A stretch of DNA of 64,000 nt from Mauremys mutica (taxonomy: Eukaryota; Chordata; Testudines; Geoemydidae): contig NC_059075.1 of assembly GCF_020497125.1 (NCBI RefSeq), forward strand, positions 69,190,424 through 69,254,423, written 5' to 3'. Positions 48,101-57,076 of the stretch are shown in pieces; the first letter of the stretch is position 1, and each line of letters opens with the position of its first letter. The notes beneath the pieces are model-generated. The model saw nothing but the letters and a program-made list of their open reading frames with translations. It was not told the origin of the DNA and did no database searches. Made by a program: the position numbers and the translations under genes.

Positions 48101-49613
48101 ATTACAGGTCTGTCACTTTACAGTTCAGGAAGGAGATGACACCGAGTGGCCTGAAGGTGTCTACTACGAAGGTAAAAGAAATGGTGGTGTGGAAGAGGTG
48201 ACCCTCACCACAACCCTGCAACGTCTGCAGCGGCAACAGATCAAGGAGCTGTGCACTCACTTCGCGCCCTTGTTCTCAGCCAACCCAGGACGGACTGAGC
48301 AAACCTGCCACTCCATTGACACAGGTAATGCTCACCCGATTAGGACCCCACCCTACAGGGTGTCACCTCATGCCAAAGTTGCTATTAAACAGGAGATTGA
48401 CAACATGTTGGAGATGGGTATCATCCGCCCTTCTACCAGTGCATGGGCATCTCCAGTGGTTCTGGTTCCCAAACCAGATGGGGAAATACGCTTTTGTGTG
48501 GACTACCGTAAGCTCAATGCTGTAACTCGTCCAGACAACTATCCAATGCCACGCACTGATGAGCTATTGGAAAAGTTGGGACGTGCCCAGTTCATCTCTA
48601 CCATTGATTTAACCAAGGGATACTGGCAGGTACCACTAGATGAACCCGCCAGGGAAAAATCTGCCTTCATCACCCATGCAGGGGTGTATGAGTTTACTGT
48701 GCTTCCATTCGGACTGCGGAATGCACCTGCCACCTTCCAAAGGCTGGTGGATGGTCTACTAGCAGGATTGGAAGACTGTGCAGTTGCATACCTCGATGAT
48801 GTGGCCATTTTCTCTGATTCATGGCCTGAACACCTAGAACATTTAAAAATGGTTTTTGAGCGCATCAGGCAGGCAGGACTAACTGTTAAGGCCAAAAAGT
48901 GTCAAATAGGCCAAAACAGAGTGACTTACCTAGGACACCAGGTGGGTCAAGGAACCATCAACCCCCTACAGGCCAAGGTGCAGGCTATCCAACAGTGGCC
49001 TGTCCCAAGGTCAAAGAAACAGGTCCAATCCTTCTTAGGTTTGGCCGGATATTACAGGCGATTTGTACCTCACTACAGCCAAATCGCTGCTCCACTAACT
49101 GATCTGACCAGAAAAACCCAGCCAAATGCAGTTAAGTGGACTGATGAGTGTCAGGACGCCTTTATCCAGCTTAAGGCGATGCTCATGTCTGACCCTGTAT
49201 TAAGGGCCCCGGACTTTGACAAACCCTTCCTAGTTACCACCGATGCATCTGAACGTGGGGTAGGAGCGGTACTAATGCAGGAAGGACCGGATCACAACTT
49301 CCATCCTGTCGTGTTTCTCAGCAAGAAGCTGTCTGAGAGGGAAAGCCACTGGTCCGTCAGTGAAAAAGAGTGTTACGCCATTGTGTATGCTTTGGAAAAG
49401 CTACGCCCATACGTTTGGGGACGGCAGTTCCAGCTACAAACCGATCATGCTGCACTAAAGTGGCTTCATACTAACAAGGGAAACAACAAAAAACTTATCA
49501 GATGGAGTTTAGCTCTCCAAGACTTTGATTTTGAAATTCAACACATTTCAGGAGCTTCCAACAAAGTTGCTGATGCACTCTCTCGTGACAGTTTCCCAGA
49601 ATCTAGTGGCTAA
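45117..49613 (+). CDS. Intact gag-pol polyprotein of Gmr1-like retrotransposon
   Basis: A single 1498-residue frame with no internal stop. Residues 1-70 are a charged, probably coiled-coil N-terminus. About 84-240 is a capsid region resembling the SCAN domain. A CCHC zinc knuckle, CFGCNELGHIKAKC, is at 306-319. The aspartic protease shows D364-T365-A366, a variant of the usual DTG. A Pro/Glu/Thr-rich linker follows (about 455-600). Integrase has the zinc site H653/H657 with C687/C690, catalytic D720, D780 and E816 (35 residues apart), and a GPY-like module around 940-1010. Reverse transcriptase (about 1095-1270) has YLDD at 1225-1228. RNase H has D1376, E1418 and D1443. All expected catalytic residues are present. 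The product drives copying and insertion of the element in the cell; no envelope is encoded. ATG chosen as the first in frame after the leader. Confidence 0.95.
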   Translation: MTETSDQLELARLQIKILEAKEREHQMAMAAMEADQKAREADHIRQMELREKDLEIQRQALEVEQAKQHNPPPHPPSDHTFRKKFPAYKAGDDVEAFLENFERACIGYHLPKDQYMMELRSQLSGQLSLVAAEMPKDQMDDFPLFLTKARLRMGITPDHARQRFRAQKWKPEMSFPEHAAYLERHYFSWISGSKVEELDDLHLLILMEQFLDGVPENIRRYIQDGKPKTLTEAGEIGARWMASVDNTKATAKGSESHKVPTETKPYHRGPIKPTPTTQAQSHPTSSSTSPVSSKPTQPRDPSSGRCFGCNELGHIKAKCPKNLNRVQLLAPAHQGNPEVDISQIPICFRETLRVDGKEVIAWRDTAAHVSAIHRTFVDPKFINPKTKVTVRPFMSKPVTLPTVRLPVQYKGWSGTWTFAVYDNYSVPMILGNHLAHHVEPPETEGVVTRSQARRAAAPIPVPEPSTKTPSVLPETQTEVVEPDPMPTPTAAILHPVPEPELEEQPAPAPAPAITTPPPEGDNGPELEKPAHKPTLEAQPEPEITPRGPAESGSQSTETITSPTSLPEELVSPASREQFQTEQEADDSLKKAWAAARSNPPPLSSTNRSRFVVDQGLLYKESLSGGHQEGWHPQKRLLVPTKYREKLLSLAHDHPSGHAGVNRSKDRLGRSFDWEGMGKDVAKYVRSCEVCQKVGKPQDQVKAPLQPLPIIEVPFQRVAVDIMGPFPKKTPRGKQYILTFVDFATRWPEAVALGNTRAQTVCQALADIFTRVGWPSEILTDSGTNFLSGTMKDLWETHGVHHLVATPYHHQTNGLVERFNGTLGAMIRKFVNEHSNNWDLVLQQLLFAYRAVPHPSLGFSPFELVYGHEVKGPLQLVKQQWEGFTPPPGTNILDFVSNLQNTLRDSWALARENLRDAQAEQKVWYDRHAKERSFKVGDQVMVLKAQQAHKMEASWEGPYMVQERLGAVNYLITFPDSSLKPKVFHVNSLKPFYPRELQVCHFTVQEGDDTEWPEGVYYEGKRNGGVEEVTLTTTLQRLQRQQIKELCTHFAPLFSANPGRTEQTCHSIDTGNAHPIRTPPYRVSPHAKVAIKQEIDNMLEMGIIRPSTSAWASPVVLVPKPDGEIRFCVDYRKLNAVTRPDNYPMPRTDELLEKLGRAQFISTIDLTKGYWQVPLDEPAREKSAFITHAGVYEFTVLPFGLRNAPATFQRLVDGLLAGLEDCAVAYLDDVAIFSDSWPEHLEHLKMVFERIRQAGLTVKAKKCQIGQNRVTYLGHQVGQGTINPLQAKVQAIQQWPVPRSKKQVQSFLGLAGYYRRFVPHYSQIAAPLTDLTRKTQPNAVKWTDECQDAFIQLKAMLMSDPVLRAPDFDKPFLVTTDASERGVGAVLMQEGPDHNFHPVVFLSKKLSERESHWSVSEKECYAIVYALEKLRPYVWGRQFQLQTDHAALKWLHTNKGNNKKLIRWSLALQDFDFEIQHISGASNKVADALSRDSFPESSG

Positions 49614-49732
49614 AAAGTGTTCTTTACATGTTATATGCTTAGTAGTATATGTAATAGTGCATGTGGTTATTACTCTGTTGGTTTTGCAGTTTAGGAGGAA
49701 ATCGCCGCCAGTGGATCCCACTGTGACGATTT

Positions 49733-49740
49733 GGGGGGCG
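49733..49740 (+). other. Polypurine tract
   Basis: GGGGGGCG immediately precedes the 3' LTR, inside GATTTGGGGGGCG. Position and composition fit the plus-strand primer site. Confidence 0.75.
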
Positions 49741-50526
49741 TGTCATAAGTAGTTAGTTAAGGGTTAAGGTCTACCTGTAAAGGGTTAACACAGACCTGGT
49801 GAAACACCTGACCAAAGGACCAATCAGGGAAGAGAATTTGAAAATCCCAGAGAGCGGGAACTTGGCTCTCTGTGTTCTTTGTTCTGAGTTCTTAGCCGTC
49901 TGGACCTACACCAGCACAGACGCTTAACCAAGTCTGCTCATCTTTCTGAACTAATTTCTTCTATTCAAGCTAGTGAGTATTAGAAGTACTGGGTAATTGC
50001 ATATAAGAATCCTGTGTCTGCAATTCTGTGTGTTTGCATTGATTATTCGTAATTTTGCCTGTATTGTTTGTACTGAGGAAAAGGGAGAAATTTCTCCAGG
50101 GATTAATAAGATTAGACCCTATGAATGTCTATCTTGGATTCATAGAGATTGTGTATTTTTTTTCTCTTCTTTCTTTTATTCTTTTAATAAACTCTTTTAA
50201 GTTCAGGACTTGGTTAAGTTCCTTACCTGTGGATTCAGGGGAAGGAAGCTAGGCGCCCCTCTGTGGAGACAAGGATTGTCTCCAAGCAGAGAGAGAGCAG
50301 GAGAGGGAGGGGGGAAGTGGGCTGCTTCCCTGTGTGTAGAGATTCAAGGGGTTTGAATCTGGGTTCCCCAGGGGAAGCTTGGGGGACAGGCAGTGCGTCA
50401 GACACGTTAACCTGACTGGTGGCAGCGAGAAGGAATCCTACCCTAAGGGTTAGGGTGGGGGGAGAATACCTGCGGGTCCCCATCTTTGAACCCACAAGCT
50501 CAAAGTGGGGGTGAGATCCCAGGACA
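49741..50526 (+). repeat. 3' LTR of the Gmr1-like element
   Basis: 786 bp. By direct reading it matches the 5' LTR throughout except for one G added in the GGGTGGGG run near 50460 and one C added in GATCCC near 50520. AATAAA and the internal TGGTGGCAGCG copy (50417-50427) are both kept. Confidence 0.95.
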
Positions 50527-50935
50527 TAGACAAATGGAGAAAAACTGCCACTAACAAGGGATGCATTCATACCTGCTATCAAGAGGCCAAATTATCAAGC
50601 AATGGAATGGCTCCAGGATGATTGAGTGCATCCAGAACTACTCTCACTATCAGGCATGGGTGAATTTTGGGAGATGGACTGATCAAAACCAGTTATGTGT
50701 GAAATATCACATGCTCCCGAATCAGTCCTTCAGGTAATCAAAAGCAAAGACCAGATGTTCACTATCCTGCAAATGTTTGGCCAGAAGCCTGCCTGGTATG
50801 AAGATATGCAAGTGTGGTGCAGATGAGGATCGGTGTGACATGTCTAGCAGTGGTGCCCTAGACAGAGAGGACACCGATGATGACTTTGATAAATAAATGG
50901 TTTCACTCCTACATGTCAAGGTTAACTACCCTTGG
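50527..50935 (+). pseudogene. Decayed coding sequence, right part after the insertion
   Basis: Directly past the retrotransposon, the frame of the 43.6 kb fragment continues with 'GEKLPLTRDAFIPAIKRPNY' and 'QAMEWLQDD', then after stops 'APESVLQVIK'. These are C-terminal pieces of the same family. The cysteine-rich tail I would expect next is not intact. This shows the retrotransposon landed inside an already decaying gene. Confidence 0.55.
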
Positions 50936-51565
50936 ATTACCAAAGATCAATGTCTTTTTTATATAAGCAATGCATCCCTGTGTTAAAGTATAATTTGAAA
51001 AAGTTTATTTTTAAACATTTTCTCAAATACATAACTACTTAATTGTAGTAGGTTTGTCAGGTTTGGTACCATTGTGTTCATGCAGAAAGGGTTTTCGAAT
51101 GATACCTAACTTGACCCATTTCCGACAACATCATATTATTAAAATTTCCACCAACTGGAGGACCTGAAGCTGGGAGGCTGGGGGGTGGGGGGGGGTCATC
51201 TGAATCTCCCCTGCCACACCACAGAGGATGACACCATTTAAATTATGCTTCTGTAGAATTTTATGAGTCAAATGACATCTCCCTTACCGTTCTATCACTA
51301 TCTTGCCCATGGAATGAGATTTTACTACTTTATGCTCCCAGGCTAATATAGGCTTTTATAGATCTAAATCAATACCTTGGACAAGATTTATGGAGCTAGA
51401 CCATTTATGCTGTTTTACAGTTTGTTCCCCTTGAATTTTACACCCAGGACACATATACAGAGATTATTACAAGCACCACTGAAGTGCAGTCAGCTCTGTG
51501 GTGGAGCACTGCAGCCATTTGACAGCACAAAGCAACTTAGAATCGAGAGGGGAGGGTTAGCCTTG
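50936..51565. other. Intron sequence without recognised features
   Basis: A G-run (GGGGTGGGGGGGGG) near 51182-51196 is the only feature noted. Confidence 0.4.
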
Positions 51566-51762
51566 GGGGGAGGGATAGCTCAGTGGTTTGAGCATTGGCC
51601 TGCTAAACCCAGGGTTGTGAGTTGAATCCTTGAGGAGGCCACTTAGGGATCTGGGGCAAAAATTGGTCCTGCTAGTGAAGGCAGAGGGCTGGACTTCATG
51701 ACCTTTCACAGTCCCTTCTAGTTCTAGGAGATAGGTATATCTCCAATTATTATTATTTATTT
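51566..51762 (+). repeat. Turtle Cry I (tortoise Pol III) SINE, near full length
   Basis: The head is tRNA-derived: box A TAGCTCAGTGG and box B-like GAGTTGAATCC are visible. Then come CCACTTAGGGATCTGGGGCA, TTGGTCCTGCTAGTGAAGGC, GGCTGGACTT, CCTTCTAGTTCTAGGAGATA and a TTATTATTATT tail. As known, this SINE family is confined to turtles, so it is the best organism marker here. A short stretch after GGGGCAAAA is deleted relative to the 20853 copy (AGTACTTGG). Confidence 0.93.
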
Positions 51763-52715
51763 TTATAGAGTCCCTTTTCTTTCACTAGCAGTGATGGAGC
51801 AGCAGAACTCAAGGACAGAAGTTTGATTTTCAGAGCTTCTTTATAATATGTACTTCTGGTAGACGCTGCCTTAATTCTAGACAAACATATCAGCCTGAGA
51901 GGGATGATCCAGCAAGAAAGGAGTTCACTGATTGTTCAAGACTTGCCAGCTTACCCCATCATTGCTGATCTAATGAGCACTAATTCTCTAGCCTTATGCA
52001 ACTGAAGGAAAGATAACACATGACAGTGAAGACTTAATGGACAAGATCCTCTTTATATGCTAATCTAACTTTTATGAAGAGCTTGAAAAGAAGATTGTGG
52101 AGGAGGGGAAGGTTTAGGAGTGGGGCTGCTCTGAACTACTGTACTAGATTTGATTAGCTGGGTTCAATGGCAATACGCAAGCAGAGGATGACATAAATCC
52201 TTCCCTGCCCCCCACTAATGGGAACCAGTTCTGATTCCCCACTCAGTGTGGAATTTACAGTGTACAAGAGAAACTTCTAAAGCTGCCCAGCTTCCCTTCA
52301 GGCTAATATTATATTAAAAACAGTTACGAACATGCACATACGCAACCTTGGAAATTACCTATATCTTTTGCATTTTGTGGGATGGAGTGGTTGGAAGGTG
52401 TTTGGTGCCTTTGAGTTTATGAACAACCTCTGACTTGTAACAGACAACAATGGGTGTATCACTTACAAAGAAGCTAACAGGAATGTGGCATGCTAACCAA
52501 CCAGAAACAGGCATGTTGTTCCAAACTGGCACAGATGCTAGTATCTGTTGCTGCAGAGCCAGAGCTTCAACTCAGTTTGCTTTCTTTCCTATTCACTATC
52601 AGATAGAATCACCGCCTAAACTTCATATCACAACCGTCCAGCACAGATGGTATTTGTACCTTAAAGTGCAGATATAGGCAGAAAAGTGGTGCTGTAAAAG
52701 ATATCGTATTTATCC
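51763..52715. other. Intron sequence without recognised features
   Basis: Nothing supported by eye. Confidence 0.4.
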
Positions 52716-52717
52716 CC

Positions 52718-52862
52718 TCTCCATGACAACAGGGGATGGATCACTTGATAAATTGCCCTGTTCTGTTCATTCCCTCTGAAGCACCTGGCACCAGCCACTG
52801 TCAGAAGACAGTAGATTGGGCTAGATGGACCACTGGTCTGACACAGTATGCCCATTCTTGTG
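52718..52862 (+). repeat. CR1 LINE 3' end fragment
   Basis: Shows CCCTGTTCTGTTCATTCCCT, GGGCTAGATGGACCACTGGT and CTGACACAGTATGCCCATTC, ending near TTCTTGTG, the CR1 3' terminus of a common reptile subfamily. Confidence 0.75.
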
Positions 52863-54036
52863 TGACTTCCAAATCCAGCTGGCTCCATTTTCAAAAGAAT
52901 GTGCTTTTTCTGGTTGCCAGCACAGCAACCTTCATCTAGGACGTGAGAAACTAGCTGGGTTTTTTGCCTCATACATCATCATGGATAATGGAGAGACTAG
53001 AAACTGACCAGATAACTCTGTTGCTGGCTTAGAAAGCAGAACAGGCTCCAGTTCAGTCCACTACATCTGTATTGGGCTTGCAGGGCTAACAGGAGGAAAC
53101 ATTTGTTGTGATGATACAAGCAGCAGACCTTACTCAAATATATTTATGGGAAGCAGATCTGAGAAGCAAAATGAGGCCATTTTTATATATTCACTTTTTG
53201 GCTATGATGAGCCCAGGTATTGCCAGTATATTTAGCTCCCTGGGTGCTAAACCTTCCTTTGAAAATAAACAAGAAAATAGCCACTTTCACCTTCTTGTTA
53301 CAGATAGGATTTTCTCTGGAAGGTGGAACTCCCACTGCTGGATGCTTAAAATTCATCCCCAGTGTACTTCAGTTTAGACCAAAACCAAAAGTACCTTTGT
53401 AGAGTCTTGCTTCGCTCTCAGTCCACATAGGAGCTGATAAACCAGAACAAACCAATCATTCTTCTAGTCAGGATCCTGTCTCCATCTGTGGCCAATGCCT
53501 TATGCAAAGAAATATGCAAGACCCCCAGAACATATCTAAATATACAAAACTCTCCACTAGGGGAAGGTGGAGAAAGGAAAAAATTATCTCAATCTGACTC
53601 CCACTGGTAAACAACAAGTTTACTCAGCTCAATTGACTCTGTTTCCCCAGAATAATTAACCCAAGGGGGAAGGAATACTGGTGCCCTTTAATTAACATGA
53701 CCATTTTCTAGTCTATCTTGCTGAGGGTGGCAGGCAGTTTGGCATTGAAAAACCATGACTGGAAGCCCCTTCGCTTTATTTATTTAAATATGACTTTTAT
53801 TAAATGAAATCCAGAAACTCACAAAATCCTGTGGATGACATAGCATCAATAGAAATAACGACTACCCTACTACTTGTATGGTTCTAGTGCCAGGACAAAC
53901 AGATCCTTTTTATATGCCACTGTAACCTTCACCTCCTCACAAACATTAGGCTTTACCAAATCTTTACCGTTTTGTAGCCATCTTTTCAGGACACTTTCCT
54001 TTCATTTTCTGTGAAAAATTTGCTTATCTGCCTTCA
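52863..54036. other. Intron sequence without recognised features
   Basis: Nothing supported by eye. Confidence 0.4.
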
Positions 54037-54135
54037 TAGTTTCAGAGAGTTTAAGGCCAGAAGGGACCACAGGCCATTAAATTTCACCCTGTTTTGAGCC
54101 CAATAACTTGGGTTAGACTAAACCATTCCAATCAT
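54037..54135 (-). repeat. CR1 LINE 3' tail fragment (antisense)
   Basis: Reads TTAAGGCCAGAAGGGACCAC and CAGGCCATTAAATTTCACCC, reverse of CR1 3' UTR, as at 20293 and 57077. Confidence 0.65.
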
Positions 54136-54295
54136 CAGGAGACTAAACTTTCTTGTTCTCTGCAGACAACTCCACCGTCCTGCCAGTTACTTAGGCCCAT
54201 AACCTGGTTATCATCTTTGAGCTGAACCCCACTCTAGGCCCTCACATCCAGGCTATGTTTAAGTCTTGCAGATTCCTTCTGCATAACATATCTAA

Positions 54296-54582
54296 GGCTG
54301 TGGCTACACTTAGCACTTCAAAGCGCTGCCATGGCAGTGCTGCCGCGGCAGCACTTTGAAGCGCTAAGTGTAGTCAAAGCACCAGCGCTGGGAGAAAGCT
54401 CTCCCAGCGCTGTCCGTACTCCACCTCCCTGTGGGGAATAACTGACAGCGCTGGGAGCCGCGCTCCCAGCGCTGGGGCTTTGACCACACTGGCGCTTTGC
54501 AGCGCCGCAATTTGCAGCGCTGGAGAGGGTGTGTTTTCACACCCTGCTGCAGCGCTGCAAATTTGTAAGTGTAGCCAAGCCC
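54296..54582. mobile_element. Palindromic PIF/Harbinger-like MITE
   Basis: Ends GGCTGTGGCTACACTTA and (reverse) GGGCTTGGCTACACTTA, with TAA at 54293-54295 and 54583-54585. The left 70 bases form their own hairpin (CACTTCAAAGCGCTGCC with GGCAGCACTTTGAAGCGC), and a second hairpin is built on CCAGCGCTGGGAG. GC-rich, noncoding. Confidence 0.88.
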
Positions 54583-54747
54583 TAAGAGAGGGCCTTTCCT
54601 ATCCATCCACACAGCTAAAATGTTCTTCCAGGCTCCCATTATCTTGTCTTTGAAGTACTGCAACATTCTTCTCTCCGCCCTGAGAGATGCAATCTTGCTC
54701 CACTTATATCCATTCAGCATGCTGCTGCAAAGGTCATTTTCCTAGCC

Positions 54748-55821
54748 CAGCGGTTCTCAAACCGTGGGTTAGGACCCCAAAGTGAGTTATGACAGGGCTG
54801 GCATTAGAATTGCTGGGGCATGCGGCTGAAGCTAGGGTTGCGAGGGGTCCATTTTTTGACTGGAACGCCTGGTCGAAATGGGACCCTGGTGGCTCTGGTC
54901 AGCACCGCCAACCGGGCCGTTAAAAATTCGATTGGTGGCGCAGCGGGGCCCAGGGCTAAGACAGGCTCCCTGCCTGCTCTAGCTCCGGCACAACTCCCCG
55001 AAGCAGCCGCCCAGTCCTTGCGGCCCCTAGACACATGAGCGGGCAGGAAGGCTCCGCGCACTGCCCACGCCCTGAGTGCCAGCTAAGCAGCACCCATTGG
55101 CTGGGAATTGTGACCAATGGGAGTGGTGCCTGCAGGCCTGGGGGTGGCACTCAGAGCCTCCCTGGCTGCCCAAGCCGGAGGGGCCACAGGGACCTGGTGG
55201 CTGCTTCCTAGAAGCTGCGGTAAAGCGCCGCCAGGACCCCACACCCAAACCCTCTGCCCCAGCCCACAGTCCCCTCCCGAACCCAAACTCCCTCCTGGAC
55301 CCCACACCCTCCACCCCCCAGCTACCTGGCCCAGCCTGGAGTCCCATCCTGCACCCCAAACCCCACAGTCCCAGCCCCACCCCAGAGCCCACCCCCCCAG
55401 CTGGAGCACTCACCCCCCCACCCTGCACATCTACCCCCTGCCCCAGCCTGGTGAAAGTGATGAGGATGGGGGAGAGCGAGTGACGGAGGGAGGGGAAATG
55501 GAGTGGGAAGGGGCGGGGCCTCAGGGAAGGGGCGGGGTAGGGCAGGGCCTTGGGGTGTTCAGTTTTGTGCAATTAGAAAGTTGGCAAGCCTAGCTGAAGC
55601 CCAAACCCCACCGCCCAGGGTCGAAGCCCTTTGGCTCTCGGTGGTGGGGCTCAGGTTACAGGATCCCGCCTGGGGCTAAAGCCCTTGGGCTTCTGCTTTG
55701 GCCCCCCACCCTGGGCAGTGGGGCTCAGGCAGACTCAGGCTTCAGTCTCCGCTCCTGGCGTCATGTAGTAATTTTTCTTGTCAGGAGGGGGTCGCAATGC
55801 AATGGAGTTTGAGAACTCCTG
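54748..55821. mobile_element. hAT element with a second hAT nested inside
   Basis: Ends CAGCGGTTCTCAAACCGTGG and GAGTTTGAGAACTCCTG; TCCTAGCC at 54740-54747 and 55822-55829 is a perfect 8-bp duplication. The host part has GGGGCTCAGG and AAAGCCCTTGGGCTTC blocks. Insert at 54833-55592. Confidence 0.92.
54833..55592. mobile_element. Nested hAT element, 760 bp, perfect target duplication
   Basis: GCTGAAGC flanks it at 54825-54832 and 55593-55600. Ends TAGGGTTGCGAGG and (reverse) TAGGCTTGCCAACTTTC match the family at 33897-34613, in opposite internal orientation (GTCAGCACCGCCAACCGGGC). Overlapping long frames at 55027-55593 come from its GC-rich interior. Confidence 0.92.
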
Positions 55822-55834
55822 TCCTAGCCCATTG

Positions 55835-56400
55835 CTTTGACCATGTCGTCCTCTCACTATATCCCTCTGCTGGCTCCCCCTTCTCTATCACATCAAACAT
55901 AAGCTGCTTGTCTTCATTTTTCAGGCCCTTCACGACCTATCCCTACCCTACCTATCATCTCTCATTCAGTACTGAAAGGTCAACTCTTGCCTCTGATTAG
56001 CCCAGGAAGCCAGCCTCCATCACCCACTTGTTATATTTTCAAACAAGCACCTTTTTGCTTTCCCCCATGCTGCTGCTCATGTATGGGAGAAGCTACCTGT
56101 AAACATCTGCAAAACTAACTTATGATCCTCCTTCAAAACACTCCTTTTCTGTGATACCTACAAATAATTTGACAACAGTTCGGCTGCTGGTGATCATGCT
56201 GACCAATATTGTCTCACTGTTTCTTTGTATTACCCCATCTATCTGTATCCTGCTGTTGTCTCTTGTCTTATACTTAGACTGTAAGGTCTTTGGAGTAGGG
56301 GCTATCTTTCTGCTCTATATTTGTACAGCACCTAGCCTAACAGGGTCTTGTCTCTGACCGGGGATCCTAGTTGCCATGATAATACATATAATAATACTAA
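55835..56400 (+). repeat. Ancient L3/CR1-type LINE 3' region
   Basis: Order of blocks: TCTCACTATATCCCTCTGCT, CACATCAAACATAAGCTGCT, CCTTCACGACCTATCCCTAC, ACTTAGACTGTAAGGTCTTT, TTTGTACAGCACCTAGC and an AATAATACTAATAAT tail. This is an old amniote LINE 3' end I have seen in bird and mammal genomes as well. Exact family name is uncertain. Confidence 0.6.
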
Positions 56401-56559
56401 TAATGTGCACCACAGGCAGGGAGAGGAGACCAAGATGCCACCGATGCCCGAGGCTCCTGCAATGGCAGGGAATTGATTAGGTGAGATATGACCAGATGAT
56501 CCAGCAGGCAATCCATGCTTCATGCTGCATAGGAAGGCAAACCCTCATCTTACCAAAAT

Positions 56560-56976
56560 CTCTGCCAATCTGGGCTAGGGTGTGTGTGTGAGTGGGGGGA
56601 GGGAATTCCTTCCTGCCCTCAAATCTGGTGATCAGTTTGACTCTGAGCACATGAGCAAAACACCAACCAGGCATCAAGATAGAGGATTCTCTGTACCACT
56701 TCAGAGCACGGGTCCACCCTGTATCCGGCTGTGGCCAGTTGCTGATGCTTCAAAAGAAGATGGGAAAAACCCCTCAGAATACATCTAGACAATTGTGCAT
56801 TAGAGAAAAGAAACATTTCTTCCTGACCCCTGCAGGCAAATGGCTGAAGCCCCTGAAGCATAAGATTGCCATTGTCTTACTGCAGAGTTGCAAATATTAT
56901 GAGCATGTTGAGGGCAATGGAGAACTTCCCATTGTCTCCAGGGCCCATAAAAGAAGGGAATGGACACTATGGTTCA
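56560..56976 (-). repeat. CR1-like 3' UTR sequence (antisense), tentative
   Basis: Features such as GGGAATTCCTTCCTGCCCTC and CTGAGCACATGAGCAAAACA resemble antisense CR1 3' UTR. The run continues past the Penelope insertion into clear CR1 at 57077, which supports a single CR1 source. Confidence 0.45.
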
Positions 56977-57068
56977 GAAAAGCAGCAAAGGGTCCTGTGG
57001 CACCTTATAGACTAACAGACGTATTGGAGCATGAGCTTTCATGGATGAATACCCACTTCATCGGCTGC
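56977..57068 (-). mobile_element. Short Penelope-derived insertion with 8-bp duplication
   Basis: ATGGTTCA at 56969-56976 and 57069-57076 flanks 92 bp reading AAAGCAGCAAAGGGTCCTGT through CATCGGCTGC. Same subfamily as 29074-29159. A minus-strand hammerhead-like core lies at 57027-57065. Confidence 0.8.
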
Positions 57069-57076
57069 ATGGTTCA

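Larger units (their letters stand above)
43692..50526 (+). mobile_element. Complete Gmr1-like Ty3/gypsy LTR retrotransposon
   Basis: The 6835-bp element has two LTRs, a TAGAC target duplication on each side (43687-43691 and 50527-50531), a primer binding site, a polypurine tract and one long frame. LTRs start TGTCATAAG and end AGGACA. The two LTRs differ only by one extra G and one extra C in short homopolymers, so the insertion is recent. Pol order places integrase before reverse transcriptase, which defines the Gmr1-like branch. No envelope gene is present. Confidence 0.96.

Noticed and set aside
43692..50526. Endogenous retrovirus with envelope
   Set aside because: The frame ends after RNase H, and only about 125 bases separate it from the 3' LTR. 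There is no room for an envelope gene.
51566..51645. Possible tRNA gene (box A and box B present)
   Set aside because: It continues into the known turtle SINE body and tail and lacks a consistent cloverleaf; it is a SINE head.
55027..55593. Pro/Gly-rich open frames up to 181 codons
   Set aside because: They fall inside the nested hAT element's GC-rich interior and have no protein features.
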